From assembly GCA_905220665.1 (NCBI GenBank), contig CAJNAR010000146.1, forward strand, positions 186,001-250,000: 64,000 bases of DNA, read 5' to 3'. The notes under the pieces were generated by a model that saw only the letters and a program-made list of their open reading frames with translations, did no database searches and was not told the origin of the DNA. Positions 11,601-24,114 of the stretch are shown here, in pieces. Position 1 is the stretch's first letter; each line of letters begins with the position of its first letter. Made by a program: the position numbers and the translations under genes. This stretch comes from Albugo candida (lineage: Eukaryota > Oomycota > Peronosporomycetes > Albuginales > Albuginaceae).

Positions 11601-13066
11601 CAAGCAACGTAAATGAACCTGTCAATGATTCTCAGTATCCATACTTTGAGTCTACAATTGAAGAAACTGATCCGCTCCTTCAAGTGATCCGCCAAGTGAA
11701 TGAAAGCTCTGAGCTTCTGAGTTGGAAATCACCCAACGCTAAGGATTGCAATGACACGGAGGCATTCACGAAAAATACAATCAGTGCAGGAGAAGGCAAT
11801 ACCGGAAGTGATGGTCGGAGAAGCTCCGCTGCAAGTCATGAAGAGCATCGCGATGTGTACGACACTGTTTTCTCCACGTTCATACAGTCGCAATGCGAAC
11901 GAGACGAGCTATCTTTGAAAAACGTCTCTCAACAAACGGATCACTCCGTACGCGTTCGACCAGATCCGATAGTCAAAGACAAGGCTTTGGAATCCTTTGC
12001 GGTATCTCGTCGGATGCTCACAGAACTAGGGTTCACCTCTGTTCGAAATTGGGGCAATATATTCGCATTGCATACTGAATCAGAGGCATTTCTACGTGAT
12101 CTAGAAGAATTGGACAATCTCTGTGACCGTGAAACGATGGAGTTTGCCATTCTTTACGCCATCAACGAGCCATCTAGAGGAGGCTGTGATCACGTACGCA
12201 TCTTGACCCATCAAGACACATCCGCAGGAATTATATCATCAGACTATCTGTCATTCCTCAATTCTATGGGCCATCGCGTAAATTTGAATCAACATATTGG
12301 GTTTACGGGCACATTGGACAAACAAAACCTAAGTGGAGAGATTCTGTACTACACTCGTTATGATTTAGAGATATGCTGTTTTGTGCCGACATTGTCACTC
12401 TGTCCTCAAAATTCGGCCAAAGAAGCTCCTCAGCCACAGTCGCTCTCACTGGAGCCACTTCTTTGCCACATGAACGTGCTCATCATCTGGAACGAATGTC
12501 AACAAAAGTATCGCCCAGGAACAGCACTTTGGGAAAGCACGTATCGCTTACCTTGTCCATTATCGAGCATGATACTACTCATTGAACCACTTGAAAATGA
12601 TCTGTACTGCGTTCAAGTCTGCCAAAGCTCATTCGATACAACTTTGTTTGGCCATAGAGATGCTGTTTCGAGTGAAAATGAAAAGTATCTGGATGAGTGC
12701 GAGTTATTTTGTGCACGTGTATTGGGTCCGCTTCAAGATGGTATGGTCGTCAACGGGTCTTGGCTTGCTCCTCTAATACGCGCGACAGCCATCAATGCAA
12801 CTCGTATATCGAGAGGATACCAGAGGTATCAATTTAGTCGCGGCGTAAAGGGTGCCGGCGTCGCGTTGGGTATTCTGCCGAATGATTCCAATAAGACGAC
12901 ACAAAATGGTCAAAAGCTTCTGAGTGGATATGAGATGAAGAGAGAGTGTGTATTGGCATCACTCATCGAAAAGCATATGTACGCCAAACTACCAGGAGAA
13001 TTTTATGGCAGTCTTTTCACAGACGTCAGAAACGGCCACGCTTTCGAGAATCAGTTTGAGTCATAG
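8660..13066 (+). CDS. RALGAPB: RalGAP beta-like Rap/Ran-GAP domain protein (multi-exon)
   Basis: Regulatory (beta-type) subunit of a Ral/Rheb-type GTPase-activating complex, expected in the cytosol in a TOR- or exocyst-linked pathway. N-terminal matches are SELWNILQRFCRRWIHR and IAVIEQWNSVCFAIT (near 9400) and PPDVNTVLRLVGSWLFDACL (near 9990). A linker has the RDGNGRYIW block (near 11485), and the C-terminal Rap-GAP domain (about 12030-13050) has HIGFTGTLDKQN, GEILYYTRYDLEICCFVPT and NVLIIWNE. The catalytic Asn of active GAPs is not evident, as in beta subunits. Introns are short: 9148-9194, one ending near 9641, one after about 10324, one ending at 10543, and one of about 48 bp ending at 11338. 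The last exon is 11339-13066. Exons around 9500-9960 could not be joined with certainty, and a 5 bp deletion relative to the relic at 60.8-63.1 kb lies near 9915. UTP13 starts 100 bp downstream. Confidence 0.75.
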
Positions 13067-13165
13067 AGATAGTAGGAAAAGAATATGGACGTTGATTTTG
13101 TAACTAAATCTAACTAACTGTTAGGTTGCATTTCGGTATCGTTTGGTTGGCAAGTCTTAACGAAA

Positions 13166-16082
13166 ATGACGACATATTCCGCCAAAAGCGGGTTATCCAA
13201 ATCGTGGAAGGTAGTACAATCACATGAAGGATTCTATACCGGTGGCAAGGTATCACTTGTCCATTCTTTTGGATTGCGTGACAGCGCACATGAGCGACAA
13301 CAAGAAGACCACAGTATAATCGCTTGTTTATTTCATGACGACGTCGCCATTGTGAATGCTTCTACCGGTCAGCTGATCAGAACTCTGCAGCGAGATGTAC
13401 AGGTGATAACAAGAATTTGAATGCGCTCATTATTTATTGTGATGATACGCTTCTATGCAGGACGAAGAGCGAGAATCCTTGGTCGTCTTTGCTGTTCGAC
13501 CATTTGAGAAGCAAGTAGCTACCTCCGGAAGGAATTTTCTGCTTCGCTTGTGGGACCTGGACACCTATACGTGTATTCGCACGATAAGAGTAAGTAGAAC
13601 GATTTATTGAAGCGATATGACCTCAAGTTATATAATCTATAGGCGCACAATAGTGCGGTGTTGGCAATGGAATTCGATCCTACGGGCACCTTGCTTGCTA
13701 CTGGAGGAAGTGATCGAAGTGTTCGTGTGTTTGATATCAATCAGGCATACTGCACGCATCATTTTCAGCAACATTGTGGTATTGTGACCCTGGTGCGATT
13801 TCATCCAGACCCAAAGCGACTACATCTGTTCTCTTGCGGTGACGATAATACCGTGCGAATGTATGATCTCTTCAGCCAAACTCAAGTAGCTTGCATCAGT
13901 GAGCATATCAGCACTCCAACGTGCCTTTCATTTTCGAGTGACGGATACACCTTGTTTTCTGCTGGTCGCGATCAAATCATTCATGCTTGGGATCTTCGAA
14001 ATAACGTGTCGATTCAAACGGTCGTTGCAAATGAGGGTGTGGAAGGGCTAGTAGTTTTACCCAGCGATTTCGAATGGTTAAACCGCAGAATGAAAAAAAG
14101 CGGCATTCGAAGCGATTCGAGCGCAGTAGGTTCTGTGGCGCCAATTTGCTTTGTGACTGCAGGAGCTCACGGCATGTTACGAGTTTGGAAGCAAACCAAC
14201 GAGTCTTTCGAAATTGTATATGAGCAAATATCGGAAGCAAAAAATACGCACTACACCCAATTACTGTTCAATCCAAAGAGTATATTGTTTTGTTACAGGA
14301 TTTACGTCAAAGGTATAACTTTCAATGTGTAGAACGAGAGCTCATTTTGGTGACGGCTGATCATAACTTTCTCATGTACAATGAACGACTGAAACGTACG
14401 AAACAGATTATCGGTAAGACAAGCGACTTGAGCTGAAACGCAAGTTGACAATTCTACCTCTGTTTTTTTGGAGAGAAGGCTACAATGATGACATTTTGTG
14501 TCTAAAATACATACCGAATGCGGACAAGACACCGTCCAGATACTTGGCGACGGCGACAAATAGCGCACAACTTCGAATTTTGAATCGGGAGACAATGTCA
14601 TGCGATCTGCTTTCGGGGCATACAGACATTGTGATGTCGCTGGCAGTGTCTCCGGATGGAAAATGGCTTGTGACCGCATCGAAAGATAAATCCGCAAAAT
14701 TGTGGGATTTCAGTTTGCGACATTGTATTGCTACCTGCTCTGGACACTCTGAGATGCTGACCGCTATAGCGATCTCACAAAAAGAAGCTCAATACCCGAT
14801 TGGAAATGCGTTCTTTGTGACTGGCAGTGCAGATAAAACCTTGAAAATGTGGAATTTGAAGGCACTTCGCAAACGATACAATTGCGGCCAACGCGATGAT
14901 GAAGTGATTTCTATATCATCTCTGGCTACCGTCAAAGCACACGACAAAGATGTAAACGCCATATCAATTTCACCGAACGATCGTCTGATTGCGAGTGCCT
15001 CTCAAGACAAGCTCATAAAGGTTTGGAATGCACAACCTGGCAACACACTTTTATCACTGTGCGGAGTATGTCGCGGGCACAAACGCGGTGTCTGGGCGGT
15101 CGAATTCTCACCTGTGGACAAGTGTTTGGCATCGGCAAGTGGGGATAAGTCCATCCGTCTTTGGTCCAGCACAACTTTCTCTTGTTTGAGAACCTTTGAA
15201 GGTCACACAGCTTCCGTTCTGAGTATCCAGTTCGCGTGTGCGGGTATGCAGCTTTTATCTTCAGGAGCAGATGGACTTGTCAAGGTGTGGACAATCAAGA
15301 GCAACGAATGCGAAGCTACGTTTGATGAGCATCATGATAAAGTCTGGTCGTTGGCAGTGGCAGAAGACTCGTGTGAGATGATTTCGGGTGGTGCGGATTC
15401 CACCATCCATATCTGGAAAGATTACACACAGCAAGAGGAATCAGCACAAGAGCAAGAACGACAAACCAAGATCATGAAAGAGCAGGAATTATATGATTGT
15501 CTGCGGAAGAGCGAGCTATTTGGTGCGATCAAAGTGGCATTTGATCTGGGATATCCTCGGCGATTGTTTTTGATATTTCACGATCTGATTTATGGTCCAC
15601 GCCAAATGGAGCATCCTATCTGTCAGCTGGATCTCAAAAGTGACGAAATAGCGTTCAATCCAGAGACTTACTCACCAGAAACGATTCTGAGACCTCTCGT
15701 TGCAGAATTAAGTGAAGCAAACTTGAAACAACTCTTTGAGTGGATGAAAGAATGGAATACGAATACAAAACACAGCTTAGTGGCTCAGATTTTGTTATCA
15801 ACGATATTGAAGGCAATACCACCTGAGAAAGTAAAGCAACTTGATCTCCAGGACACGATCGATGGATTGCTCGCTTACACTGAACGGCATTATTACCGTC
15901 TTAATCGCCTTGTGGAGAAGTCGTATTTGGTAGACTTTAATGTCGCTATCATGAAAAAGCTCCTCCCACAGTGCCCAACTATGGGAAGAAATGAATGGAG
16001 GGGAAAAAGGAATAGGCAAAGCTGTATTCCAAGTACCGAGCTTGTGTGCGATTCCAAGAGACTCAGAGATGTTTGTAAATAG
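13166..16082 (+). CDS. UTP13: UTP13 / TBL3-like U3 snoRNP WD40 protein
   Basis: Subunit of the small-subunit processome (UTP-B) needed for 18S rRNA maturation in the nucleolus. Exons read as 13166-13402, 13461-13589, 13643 to about 14215, 14299-14413 and 14479-16082, giving about 885 aa. There are many WD40 repeats, for example LSGHTDIVMSLAVSPDGKW, KDKSAKLWDF, GSADKTLKMWNLK, ASGDKSIRLWSS and GGADSTIHIWKDY. The TBL3-type block VTADHNFLMYNE leads into GYNDDILCLKYIP. The C-terminal Utp13 domain starts at YDCLRKSELFGAIKVAFDLG (about 15490). The donor of the third intron is uncertain: GTATAT at 14216 keeps the frame but removes residues resembling TBL3. This is the only copy with the complete 5' end; truncated copies lie at 20.1 and 51.7-53.2 kb. 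Confidence 0.88.
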
Positions 16083-17767
16083 AGTCACGCAGTACTTCAA
16101 CTTTGATGCTAATCGACTTTGTGGTAGGTATAACTTTGATCTAATGAGGCATGACACACTAGTTACCCTTGATCAATCTTCTGGTCAATCTTTTGATCTT
16201 TAGACATCAAATCAACTCAACTGTATAAGATAAGCAATATCTTATAACCATGCCGCAAGCTTCATCAGCCTTTTGAACGATGAGCATAAATACGATCACT
16301 CGTGGGCCTTTCTTAAAATTCATAGGCCCACTCTTCAGCTGATAACACTTCTCGACGTCGGGTAAAATTTACTACCTTCGAGTCAAGATTGTCATCAAGT
16401 AGTTGGGAGATACGGAGACGCGTTAGAAGTACAATAAATTAGATGAAATTCTACCCTACTGAAATGTTAGGGCATGTTTGGTAGCTGGTTTAGTTTCGCC
16501 TAGCTGAGAAGTCACTTCCTAGATATTTGTAAGTCTACTCGAAATGTGTGTTAGATTAACTTAGGTCCTTCTCAGACTTCCACTTCGTATCCAATAGGAT
16601 TGTATGTCGAGGATGTACTCAGATAATCCACCTGATTCGAGGTGCGCCACCTAAACTCGCAGCATCTTTGCCAACATTTAGGACTCTGATCAACGTAGTG
16701 ATCATGCAGAAGAATAACAAACCTTACTATTGACTTCTGGTCTGCAGTACAATCCTATTGCAGGGAAGCAATCCCGCTGTGATTGAGACTTGCTTGAGAC
16801 CGTGAACTCTCTAATCGTCTTTTATACTTTATAGACTTCCTTGATGTTCTAATTGATGCCAGCTTTCTATATACTTACAAGCAAATTATGCGATTGCCAG
16901 CAAGGAGATCTCGCCAATGACATTTTATTACAATTGCAATTGGTGGTGCGTATGAAAGGAATGGCCATTTCACTAGTGTAGCGTGTTTAGTAACTGTACA
17001 CAGCGTGCGAGCATCATCTAAGCTCACATATGGAGCGGTATGCGACAAGGTCCGTCCTAATTAGTGTACCGACGCTATCCAGCGCTAAATCTCTTGTTTA
17101 CGTTGCAATTCATGGGATGATCACAGACGGGACACTGGCATGCGAGATCGTGGCAATACAATTTCAAAGTGTACTCATGATCATCTAAACATTCTTTGCT
17201 CATGGAAACGCTTTATACTTTTATAGGTTCCAGGAAATGGTTCCAGGTGGCTCTTACCAATTCGAAATCGATCGTGAGTGTGATGAACTCGCAGGACATC
17301 TATTCTAGAATAAAGCATGCAGGCTTCCGAAATAAAAGTGAGGCATGATATATAGCTTCTAACTGGCCACTAACGGCACTATATGAAAACGTTTATATTA
17401 TATTTCAAACCACATGTTTATAGGAAAGATGCATAGATGTAATGACACACAATACACCTTGTAACGACGTGATTACATAATAGTAATCTTCACGATGGCC
17501 GAATATAAGCCCGCAATTTCTAACCCAAACGTAGAAAGGGCAGAATATGTGAGAAAAAGAATTGTGATGAGTCTCATACAAAAACACCGTCCTAGTTTTC
17601 TAAGTTGGCCAGAAACTAAATGAAGGGGGGTTTTGTCCCATTTTTGTGAAAATGGTACAACTCGACGGACTTGATTCATCTTTCTTTGAAAGCAAAATAA
17701 ATGTCAGCACTCCCGCAGATCGGACCAGTCGAGTCACAAACTCGTCATTTATTTTCGAACTGGTCAG
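16083..17767 (+). repeat. UTP13-HAD1 intergenic block, copy 1 of 4
   Basis: About 1.7 kb with no convincing gene. The whole stretch recurs between UTP13 copy 2 and HAD2 (22413-24114), inverted upstream of HAD3 (49717-51664) and partly upstream of HAD4 (59611-60847). The last 350 bp before the HAD start are the best conserved and should contain the HAD promoter and leader. An upstream ATG at 17701 opens a frame that overlaps the HAD1 start. Confidence 0.8.
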
Positions 17768-18991
17768 ATGAACATCAAGCACTTGATCTTTGGGTTACTT
17801 CCGTTGCAAAGTTATGGTCGCTTCGACAAAGCCGAAGCGGACCGTACAAAAAAGGAATTCGAGAAAGCGATCGCAGGTACCGGGTCTGTAAATTTTTTCG
17901 ACAAGGTGTTCAATACAATCCCCAATATTTATGACGGAATGCAATGGATTGCAACATTTGATTTGGACGGGACTCTAATTGATGCCTCAATTATTGATGC
18001 ATTACTCGCATATCAGTTGAAAATCAATAAGTACGCTTTCAATAAGGACGATTTTGGCGCTGTGTTTGGATATGAAGGAGTGAAAGATAAAGAATGCAAA
18101 CCGCCGAAAGAGGTATCGGTCAAAAGAGAGGATGGCAGCTCAATGAGGATTGACTTCGGAAAAATTGTAGCCAATATAAATAAATATTTTGTTCCAGGTG
18201 GCGATTATAAGGAGGATATAGTTCAAGAGCTTTTTGCGAGGTGGTCTTATGCGAGTTATCTTCATATGAAGGACAAGAAAAATTGCAACTACTTGATGAC
18301 TACAATACAATACAGACTGATGTATAAAATGGAAATGAAAGTCAGGAAGGATCTTGTTAAACATATGTTCGCAAGTAAAAAAAAGGCGAGTCCTGAGAAG
18401 GATACGATATACACAATCGGCGAATCAAATCCTCAACAATTTAATTTTCGAACAAGAATGTCCAAAGCGTTCAGTGAACAGGTCGCGTTGATAAAAGCAC
18501 TCCGCGCTCATAATGTCGAAGTGCATCTGAATACTGCATCACATTGTCTGTATGCGCATGGTGCGAATGAAGAATTGGAAATCGGGATCGACCCGAAAAA
18601 TGTGCATTGCTCCTCTCCCGTCGGAGAAAAGATAGCTTGGAATGACCCTACGATAAAAGAAGGAGAAGCCGGGGATGAGGGTATGATACAAGGAACCGGT
18701 CGCCCCAATTTGTCCAGAAATAAAGCAGAAACAATCAACCAATTGGGAAAGAATAAGAAGCAGTTGATCGCAGGTGGTGACGACTGGTTCGGGGATTCAG
18801 ATATGCTTTTGGGCACATTGAAGCAAGGTGGGTTCGCGGTGGTTTTTTGGCCAGAGATAAAAAAACCAATACTGAACGAAAATTGGAAAAACTTATATCT
18901 AAACCTTCAAGACCGTGTATTGATCCAATATTACGATGCAGATGGTTGGATCAAAGGGCACTCGTCTTCTGCGACAGCACAGGAGATATGA
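17768..18991 (+). CDS. HAD1: HAD-superfamily phosphatase-like protein, MNIKHL family
   Basis: Single-exon 407 aa protein of the amplified MNIKHLIFGLLPLQSYG family. HAD motifs are all present: motif I FDLDGTLID (residues 61-69), motif II VHLNTASH (about 254-261), a Lys in SRNKAETI (motif III) and the motif IV acidic pair in GGDDWFGDSDML (about 338-349). The insertion between motifs I and II fits a C1-capped phosphoserine-phosphatase-like fold. The first 17 residues (one Lys, a short LIFGLLPL core, then QSYG) may be a weak signal peptide. The start is supported by conservation in all four copies. Being intronless sets it apart from intron-rich neighbours. Substrate unknown; effector-like role is inferred from amplification and divergence. 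Confidence 0.8.
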   Translation: MNIKHLIFGLLPLQSYGRFDKAEADRTKKEFEKAIAGTGSVNFFDKVFNTIPNIYDGMQWIATFDLDGTLIDASIIDALLAYQLKINKYAFNKDDFGAVFGYEGVKDKECKPPKEVSVKREDGSSMRIDFGKIVANINKYFVPGGDYKEDIVQELFARWSYASYLHMKDKKNCNYLMTTIQYRLMYKMEMKVRKDLVKHMFASKKKASPEKDTIYTIGESNPQQFNFRTRMSKAFSEQVALIKALRAHNVEVHLNTASHCLYAHGANEELEIGIDPKNVHCSSPVGEKIAWNDPTIKEGEAGDEGMIQGTGRPNLSRNKAETINQLGKNKKQLIAGGDDWFGDSDMLLGTLKQGGFAVVFWPEIKKPILNENWKNLYLNLQDRVLIQYYDADGWIKGHSSSATAQEI

Positions 18992-19850
18992 ACGGGCTAT
19001 AACGACGTGAAAGAAGATTACCACACATAAGTAGGTCATCAATATATCCCCGGTTGAATATATTGCTTTATAACCATAAGTCTAAGCCACCGACCTAGCT
19101 ACAATCTTTGTATAACGTTTCTGAATATTATTCATTGCGAAAATCGTCGTGGAAGAGCGGAAACATTCGATGACGAATCAAGGTAGGCTTCTTGCGCCCA
19201 TAACGCGAATCTGAGTACAACAAGGCACCTGTTATTTGTAACGATAGAACGATGTCAACATGCGTTTCTATGAGCCTAAAACACCGGATCCCCTCACTAA
19301 ATACGCTATGAGCGATGATACGCAACGTTCTCATGTAGGCCATCTGCAGAAGAGAAGTCTATAGACGCAGTGTGATGATAAGCGATCGGACAGGAGGATG
19401 ATACCAAGGGAATGGCGCGGATAACATTCTGCCTACAACACGCCATGATCCTATTTCTTGCTTAGAGGTTCGGATAAAATTAACTGCGGGCAGGATCGGG
19501 CGCCTGGATTTTACTCACTACCCGTTGCATTGATCGCCATTTCCACAGGGTATGCATTTTGAGAGGAATGAATCCCTATTAATAGACTTGAAAACCTCAA
19601 AACGTGCGAATTCCAATAAATATAAGTAGAGACAGAATTATTTTAATTTTACTCCATCTGCTCGAAAGATGCAATGCCGAGAAATATACGAACAATCAAA
19701 GAGGGAGCCCTTCTGTATTTTTGCATCTGTTAGTTTTTGTATCCCAGTTGCGGACTTCAGCCAAGAAGCTTCTCGGCCATCGTCGCTATCATCGAAGTCT
19801 GTTCTCTGTCAAATGAATATGCTCTAGCTCGAACAAATGTTAAGAAAAGT
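18992..19850. repeat. HAD1 downstream block shared with HAD2
   Basis: No gene recognised. The stretch aligns by eye with 25396-26240 downstream of HAD2; for example GACGTGAAAG, then AAGTAGGTC, then AATATATxGCTTT in the same order. Around 19690-19800 it resembles the 3' end of the sugar transporter gene (26120-26230), such as TTTTTGCATCTG and AGCTTCT. The block therefore seems to carry a decayed scrap of that gene. Confidence 0.6.
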
Positions 19851-20085
19851 ATCGCAGGAACAGCACTCTGAGGAAGCACTTACTGCTTACCTTGTCCATT
19901 ATCGAGCATGATACTACTCATTGAACCACTTGAAAATAATCTGTACAGCGTTTATGTCTGCATAAGCACGTTCTAAACAACCTTGCTTGGCTATCGAGAT
20001 GCTGTTCCGAGTAAAAATGAAGAGTATTGGGATGAGTAAGAGTCACTTTATGCACATGTGCTGGTCCACTACAAAACGCACGAAT
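19851..20085 (+). pseudogene. RalGAP beta 3' fragment fused to UTP13 copy 2
   Basis: Degenerate copy of about 12510-12735 of the RalGAP beta gene: AGGAACAGCACT, CCTTGTCCATTATCGAGCAT and GATACTACTCATTGAACCAC are shared, followed by scattered substitutions and stops. At about 20085 it joins UTP13 sequence (position 13757 of copy 1). About 1 kb holding the RalGAP end and the first UTP13 exons is therefore missing at the junction. Confidence 0.8.
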
Positions 20086-22412
20086 CATTTTCAGCAACAT
20101 TGTGGTATTGTGACCCTGGTGCGATTTCATCCAGACCCAAAGCGACTACATCTGCTCTCTTGTGGTGACGATAATACTGTGCGAATGTATGATCTCTTCA
20201 GCCAAACTCAAGTAGCTTGCATCAGTGAGCATATCAGCACTCCAACGTGCCTTTCTTTTTCGAGTGACGGATACATCTTGTTTTCTGCTGGTCGCGATCA
20301 AATCATTCATGCTTGGGATCTTCGAAATAACGTGTCAATTCAAACGGTTGTTGCAAATGAGGGTGTGGAAGGGCTAGTAGTTTTACCCAGCAATTTCGAA
20401 TGGTTAAAGCGCAGAATGAAAAAAAGCGGCGTCCAAAGCGATTCGAGCGCAGTAGGTTCTGTGGCGCCAATTTGCTTTGTGACTGCAGGAGCTCACGGCA
20501 TGTTACGAGTTTGGAAGCAAACCAACGAGTCTTTCGAAATTGTATATGAGCAGATATCGGAAGCAAAAAATACGCAATACACCCAATTACTACTCAATCC
20601 AAAGAGTATATTGTTTTCTTACAGGATTTACGTCAAAGGTATAACTTTCAATGTGTAGAACGAGAGCTCATACTCGTGACGGCTGATCATAACTTTCTCA
20701 TCTACAATGAACGACTAAAACGTACGAAACAGATTATCGGTAAGACAAGCGATTTGAGCTGAAACGCAAAGTTGACCATTCACCCTCTGTATTTTTTTTG
20801 GAGAGAAGGCTACAATGATGACATTTTGTGTCTAAAATACATACCGAATGGGGACAAGACACCGTCCAGATACTTGGCGGCGGCGACAAATAGCGCTCAA
20901 CTTCGAATTTTGAATCGGGAGACAATGTCATGCGATTTGCTTTCAGGGCATACAGACATTGTAATGTCACTGGAAGTGTCTCCGGATGGAAAATGGCTTG
21001 TGACCGCATCAAAAGATACAACCGCAAAATTGTGGGATTTCAATTCTCGACATTGTATTGCTACCTGTTCTGGACACTCTGAGATGCTGACCGCTATAGC
21101 GATCTCACAAAAAGAAGCTCAATACCCGATTGGATATGCGTTCTTTGTGACTGGCAGTGCAGATAAAACCTTGAAAATGTGGAATTTGAAGGCACTTCGC
21201 AAACGATACAATTGCGGCCAACGCGATGATGAAGTGATTTCTATATCATCTCTGGCTACCGTCAAAGCACACGACAAAGATGTAAACGCCATATCAATTT
21301 CACCGAACGATTGTCTGATTGCGAGCGCCTCTCAAGACAAGCTTATAAAGATATGGAATGCACAACCTGGCAACACACTTTTATCACTGTGCGGAGTATG
21401 TCGCGGGCACAAACGCGGTGTCTGGGCGGTCGAATTCTCACCTGTGGACAAGTGTTTGGCATCGGCAAGTGGGGATAAGTCCATCCGTCTTTGGTCCAGC
21501 ACAACTTTCTCTTGTTTGAGAACCTTTGAAGGTCACACAGCTTCCGTTCTGAGTATCCGGTTCGCGTGTGCGGGTATGCAGCTTTTATCTTCAGGAGCAG
21601 ATGGACTTGTCAAGGTGTGGACAATCAAGAGCAACGAATGCGAAGCTACGTTTGATGAGCATCATGATAAAGTCTGGTCGTTGGCAGTGGCAGAAGACTC
21701 GTGTGAGATGATTTCGGGTGGTGCGGATTCCACCATCCATATCTGGAAAGATTACACACAGCAAGAGGAATCAGCACAAGAGCAAGAACGACAAACCAAG
21801 ATCATGAAAGAGCAGGAATTATATGATTGTCTGCGGAAGAGCGAGCTATTTGGTGCGATCAAAGTGGCATTTGATCTGGGATATCCTCGGCGATTGTTTT
21901 TGATATTTCACGATCTGATTTATGGTCCACGCCAAATGGAGCATCCTATCTGTCAGCTGGATCTCAAAAGTGACGAAATAGCGTTCAATCCAGAGACTTA
22001 CTCACCAGAAACGATTCTGAGACCTCTCGTTGCAGAATTAAGTGAAGCAAACTTGAAACAACTCTTTGAGTGGATGAAAGAATGGAATACGAATACAAAA
22101 CACAGCTTAGTGGCTCAGATTTTGTTATCAACGATATTGAAGGCAATACCACCTGAGAAAGTAAAGCAACTTGATCTCCAGGACACGATCGATGGATTGC
22201 TCGCTTACACTGAACGGCATTATTACCGTCTTAATCGCCTTGTGGAGAAGTCGTATTTGGTAGACTTTAATGTCGCTATCATGAAAAAGCTCCTCCCACA
22301 GTGCCCAACTATGGGAAGAAATGAATGGAGGGGAAAAAGGAATAGGCAAAGCTGTATTGCAAATACCGAGCATGTGTGCGATTCCAAGAGACTCAGAGAT
22401 GTTTGTAAATAG
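20086..22412 (+). pseudogene. UTP13 copy 2, 5'-truncated
   Basis: Near-identical copy of 13757-16082. It lacks the first two exons and the start of the third. The remaining reading frames are intact: HFQQHCGIVTLVRFHPD onward, the intron ends near 20624 and 20805, then a 546-codon frame from 20772 to 22412 with all later WD40 repeats and the Utp13 domain. Only about 15-20 residue differences from copy 1 are visible. It starts inside a chimeric ORF whose first part derives from an out-of-frame RalGAP fragment. A shortened protein could be made, but without the N-terminal WD40 repeats. Pseudogene is the more likely state. Confidence 0.8.
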
Positions 22413-24114
22413 AGTCACGCAGTACTTCAACTTTGATGCTAATCGACTTTGTGGTAGGTATAACTTTGATCTAATGGGGCATGACACACTATTTACCCTT
22501 AATCAATCTTCTGGTCAATCTTTTGATCTTTTGACATCAAATCAACTCAACTGTATAAGATAAGCAATATCTTATAACCATGCCGCAAGCTTCATCAGAC
22601 TTTTGAACGATGAGCATAAATACGATCACTCGTGGGCCTTTCTTAAAATTCATAGGCCCACTCATCAGCTGATAACACTTCTCGACGTCGGGTGAAATTT
22701 ACTACTTTCGAGTCAAGATTGTCATCAAGTAGTTGGGAGATACGGAGCCGCGTTAGAAGTACAAAAAATTAGATGGAATTCTACCCTACTGAAATGTTAG
22801 GGCATGTTTGGTAGCTGGTTTAGTTTCGTCGCCTAGCTGATAAATCACTTCCTCGATATTTGCAAGAGTCTACTCGAAATGTGTGTTGGATTAACTTAGG
22901 TCCTTCTCAGACTTTCACTTTGTATCCAATAGGATTGTATGCTTATAATCTCCAGGATGTACTCAGATAATCCACCTGATTCGAGGTGCGCCACCTAAAC
23001 TCGTAGCATCTTTGCCAAAACTTAGGACTCTGATGAACGTAGTAATCATGCAGAAGAATGAAAAAGCTTCCTATTAGCTTATGGTCAGCAGTACAATCCT
23101 ATTGCGGGAAAAAAAATCCCGCTTTGATTGAGACTTGCTTGATACCGTGGACCCTTCATTCGTCTCTTGATACTATATTATTTGAAGAGTTCCTTGATGC
23201 TATAATTGATATCAGATTTCTATATACTCACAAGCAGATCATGCGATTGCAAGCAAGGACATCTCGTCAATGACATTCTATTACAATTGCAATCAAGTGG
23301 TGCGCATGAAAGGTAAGGACATTCAACTAGTGTATTAAGCATTCACAGCGTGCGAGCATCATCTAAGCTGACATATGAAGCGGTATGCGACAAGGTCCGT
23401 CCTAATTAGTGTACCGACACTATCCAGCGTTAAATCTCTTGCTTACGTTGCAATTCATGGGATGATCACAGACGGGACACTGGCGTGCGAGATCGCGGCA
23501 ATACAATTTTAGAGTGTACTTGAGATAACCTAGACATTTTTTGGTCATGGAATCGCTTTAAACTTTTATAGATTCCAGAAAACGGTTTCAGGTAACACGT
23601 ACCAATTCGAATTCTATCGTGAGTGTGATGTCCTCGCACGTCATCTTTTCTGGAATAAAGAATGCAAGCTATCCGAATACAAGTGAAGTATGAAATAGAG
23701 CGTCTAGATGACCACTAACGGCATTTATATGAAAAACGTTTATATTATATTTCAAACCACATGTGTATAGGAAAGATGCATAGATGTAATGACACACAAT
23801 ACACCTTGTAACGACGTGATTACATGATAGTAATCTTCATGATGGCCGAATATAAGCCCGCAATTTCTAACCCAAACGTAGAAAGGGCAGAAAATGTGAG
23901 AAAAAGTCTTGTGATGAGCCTCATACAAAAACACCGTCCTAGTTTTCTAAGTTGGCCTGGAACTAAATGAAGGGGGTATTCGTCCCATTTTTGTGAAAAT
24001 GGTACAACTCGGCGGACTTGATTTATCTTTCTTTGAAAGCAAAATAAATGTCAGCTCTCCCGCAGATCGGACCATTCGAGTCACAAACTCGTCATTTATT
24101 TTCGAACTGGTCAG
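22413..24114 (+). repeat. UTP13-HAD2 intergenic block, copy 2 of 4
   Basis: Direct repeat of 16083-17767 with substitutions and small indels. It includes the pre-HAD segment ending in AAAATAAATGTCAGC. No gene recognised in it. Confidence 0.8.

Noticed and set aside
17701..17934. MSALPQ frame as the real start of the HAD protein
   Set aside because: It is out of phase with the long HAD frame, and no intron that would join them was seen. It is kept as a possible upstream ORF only.
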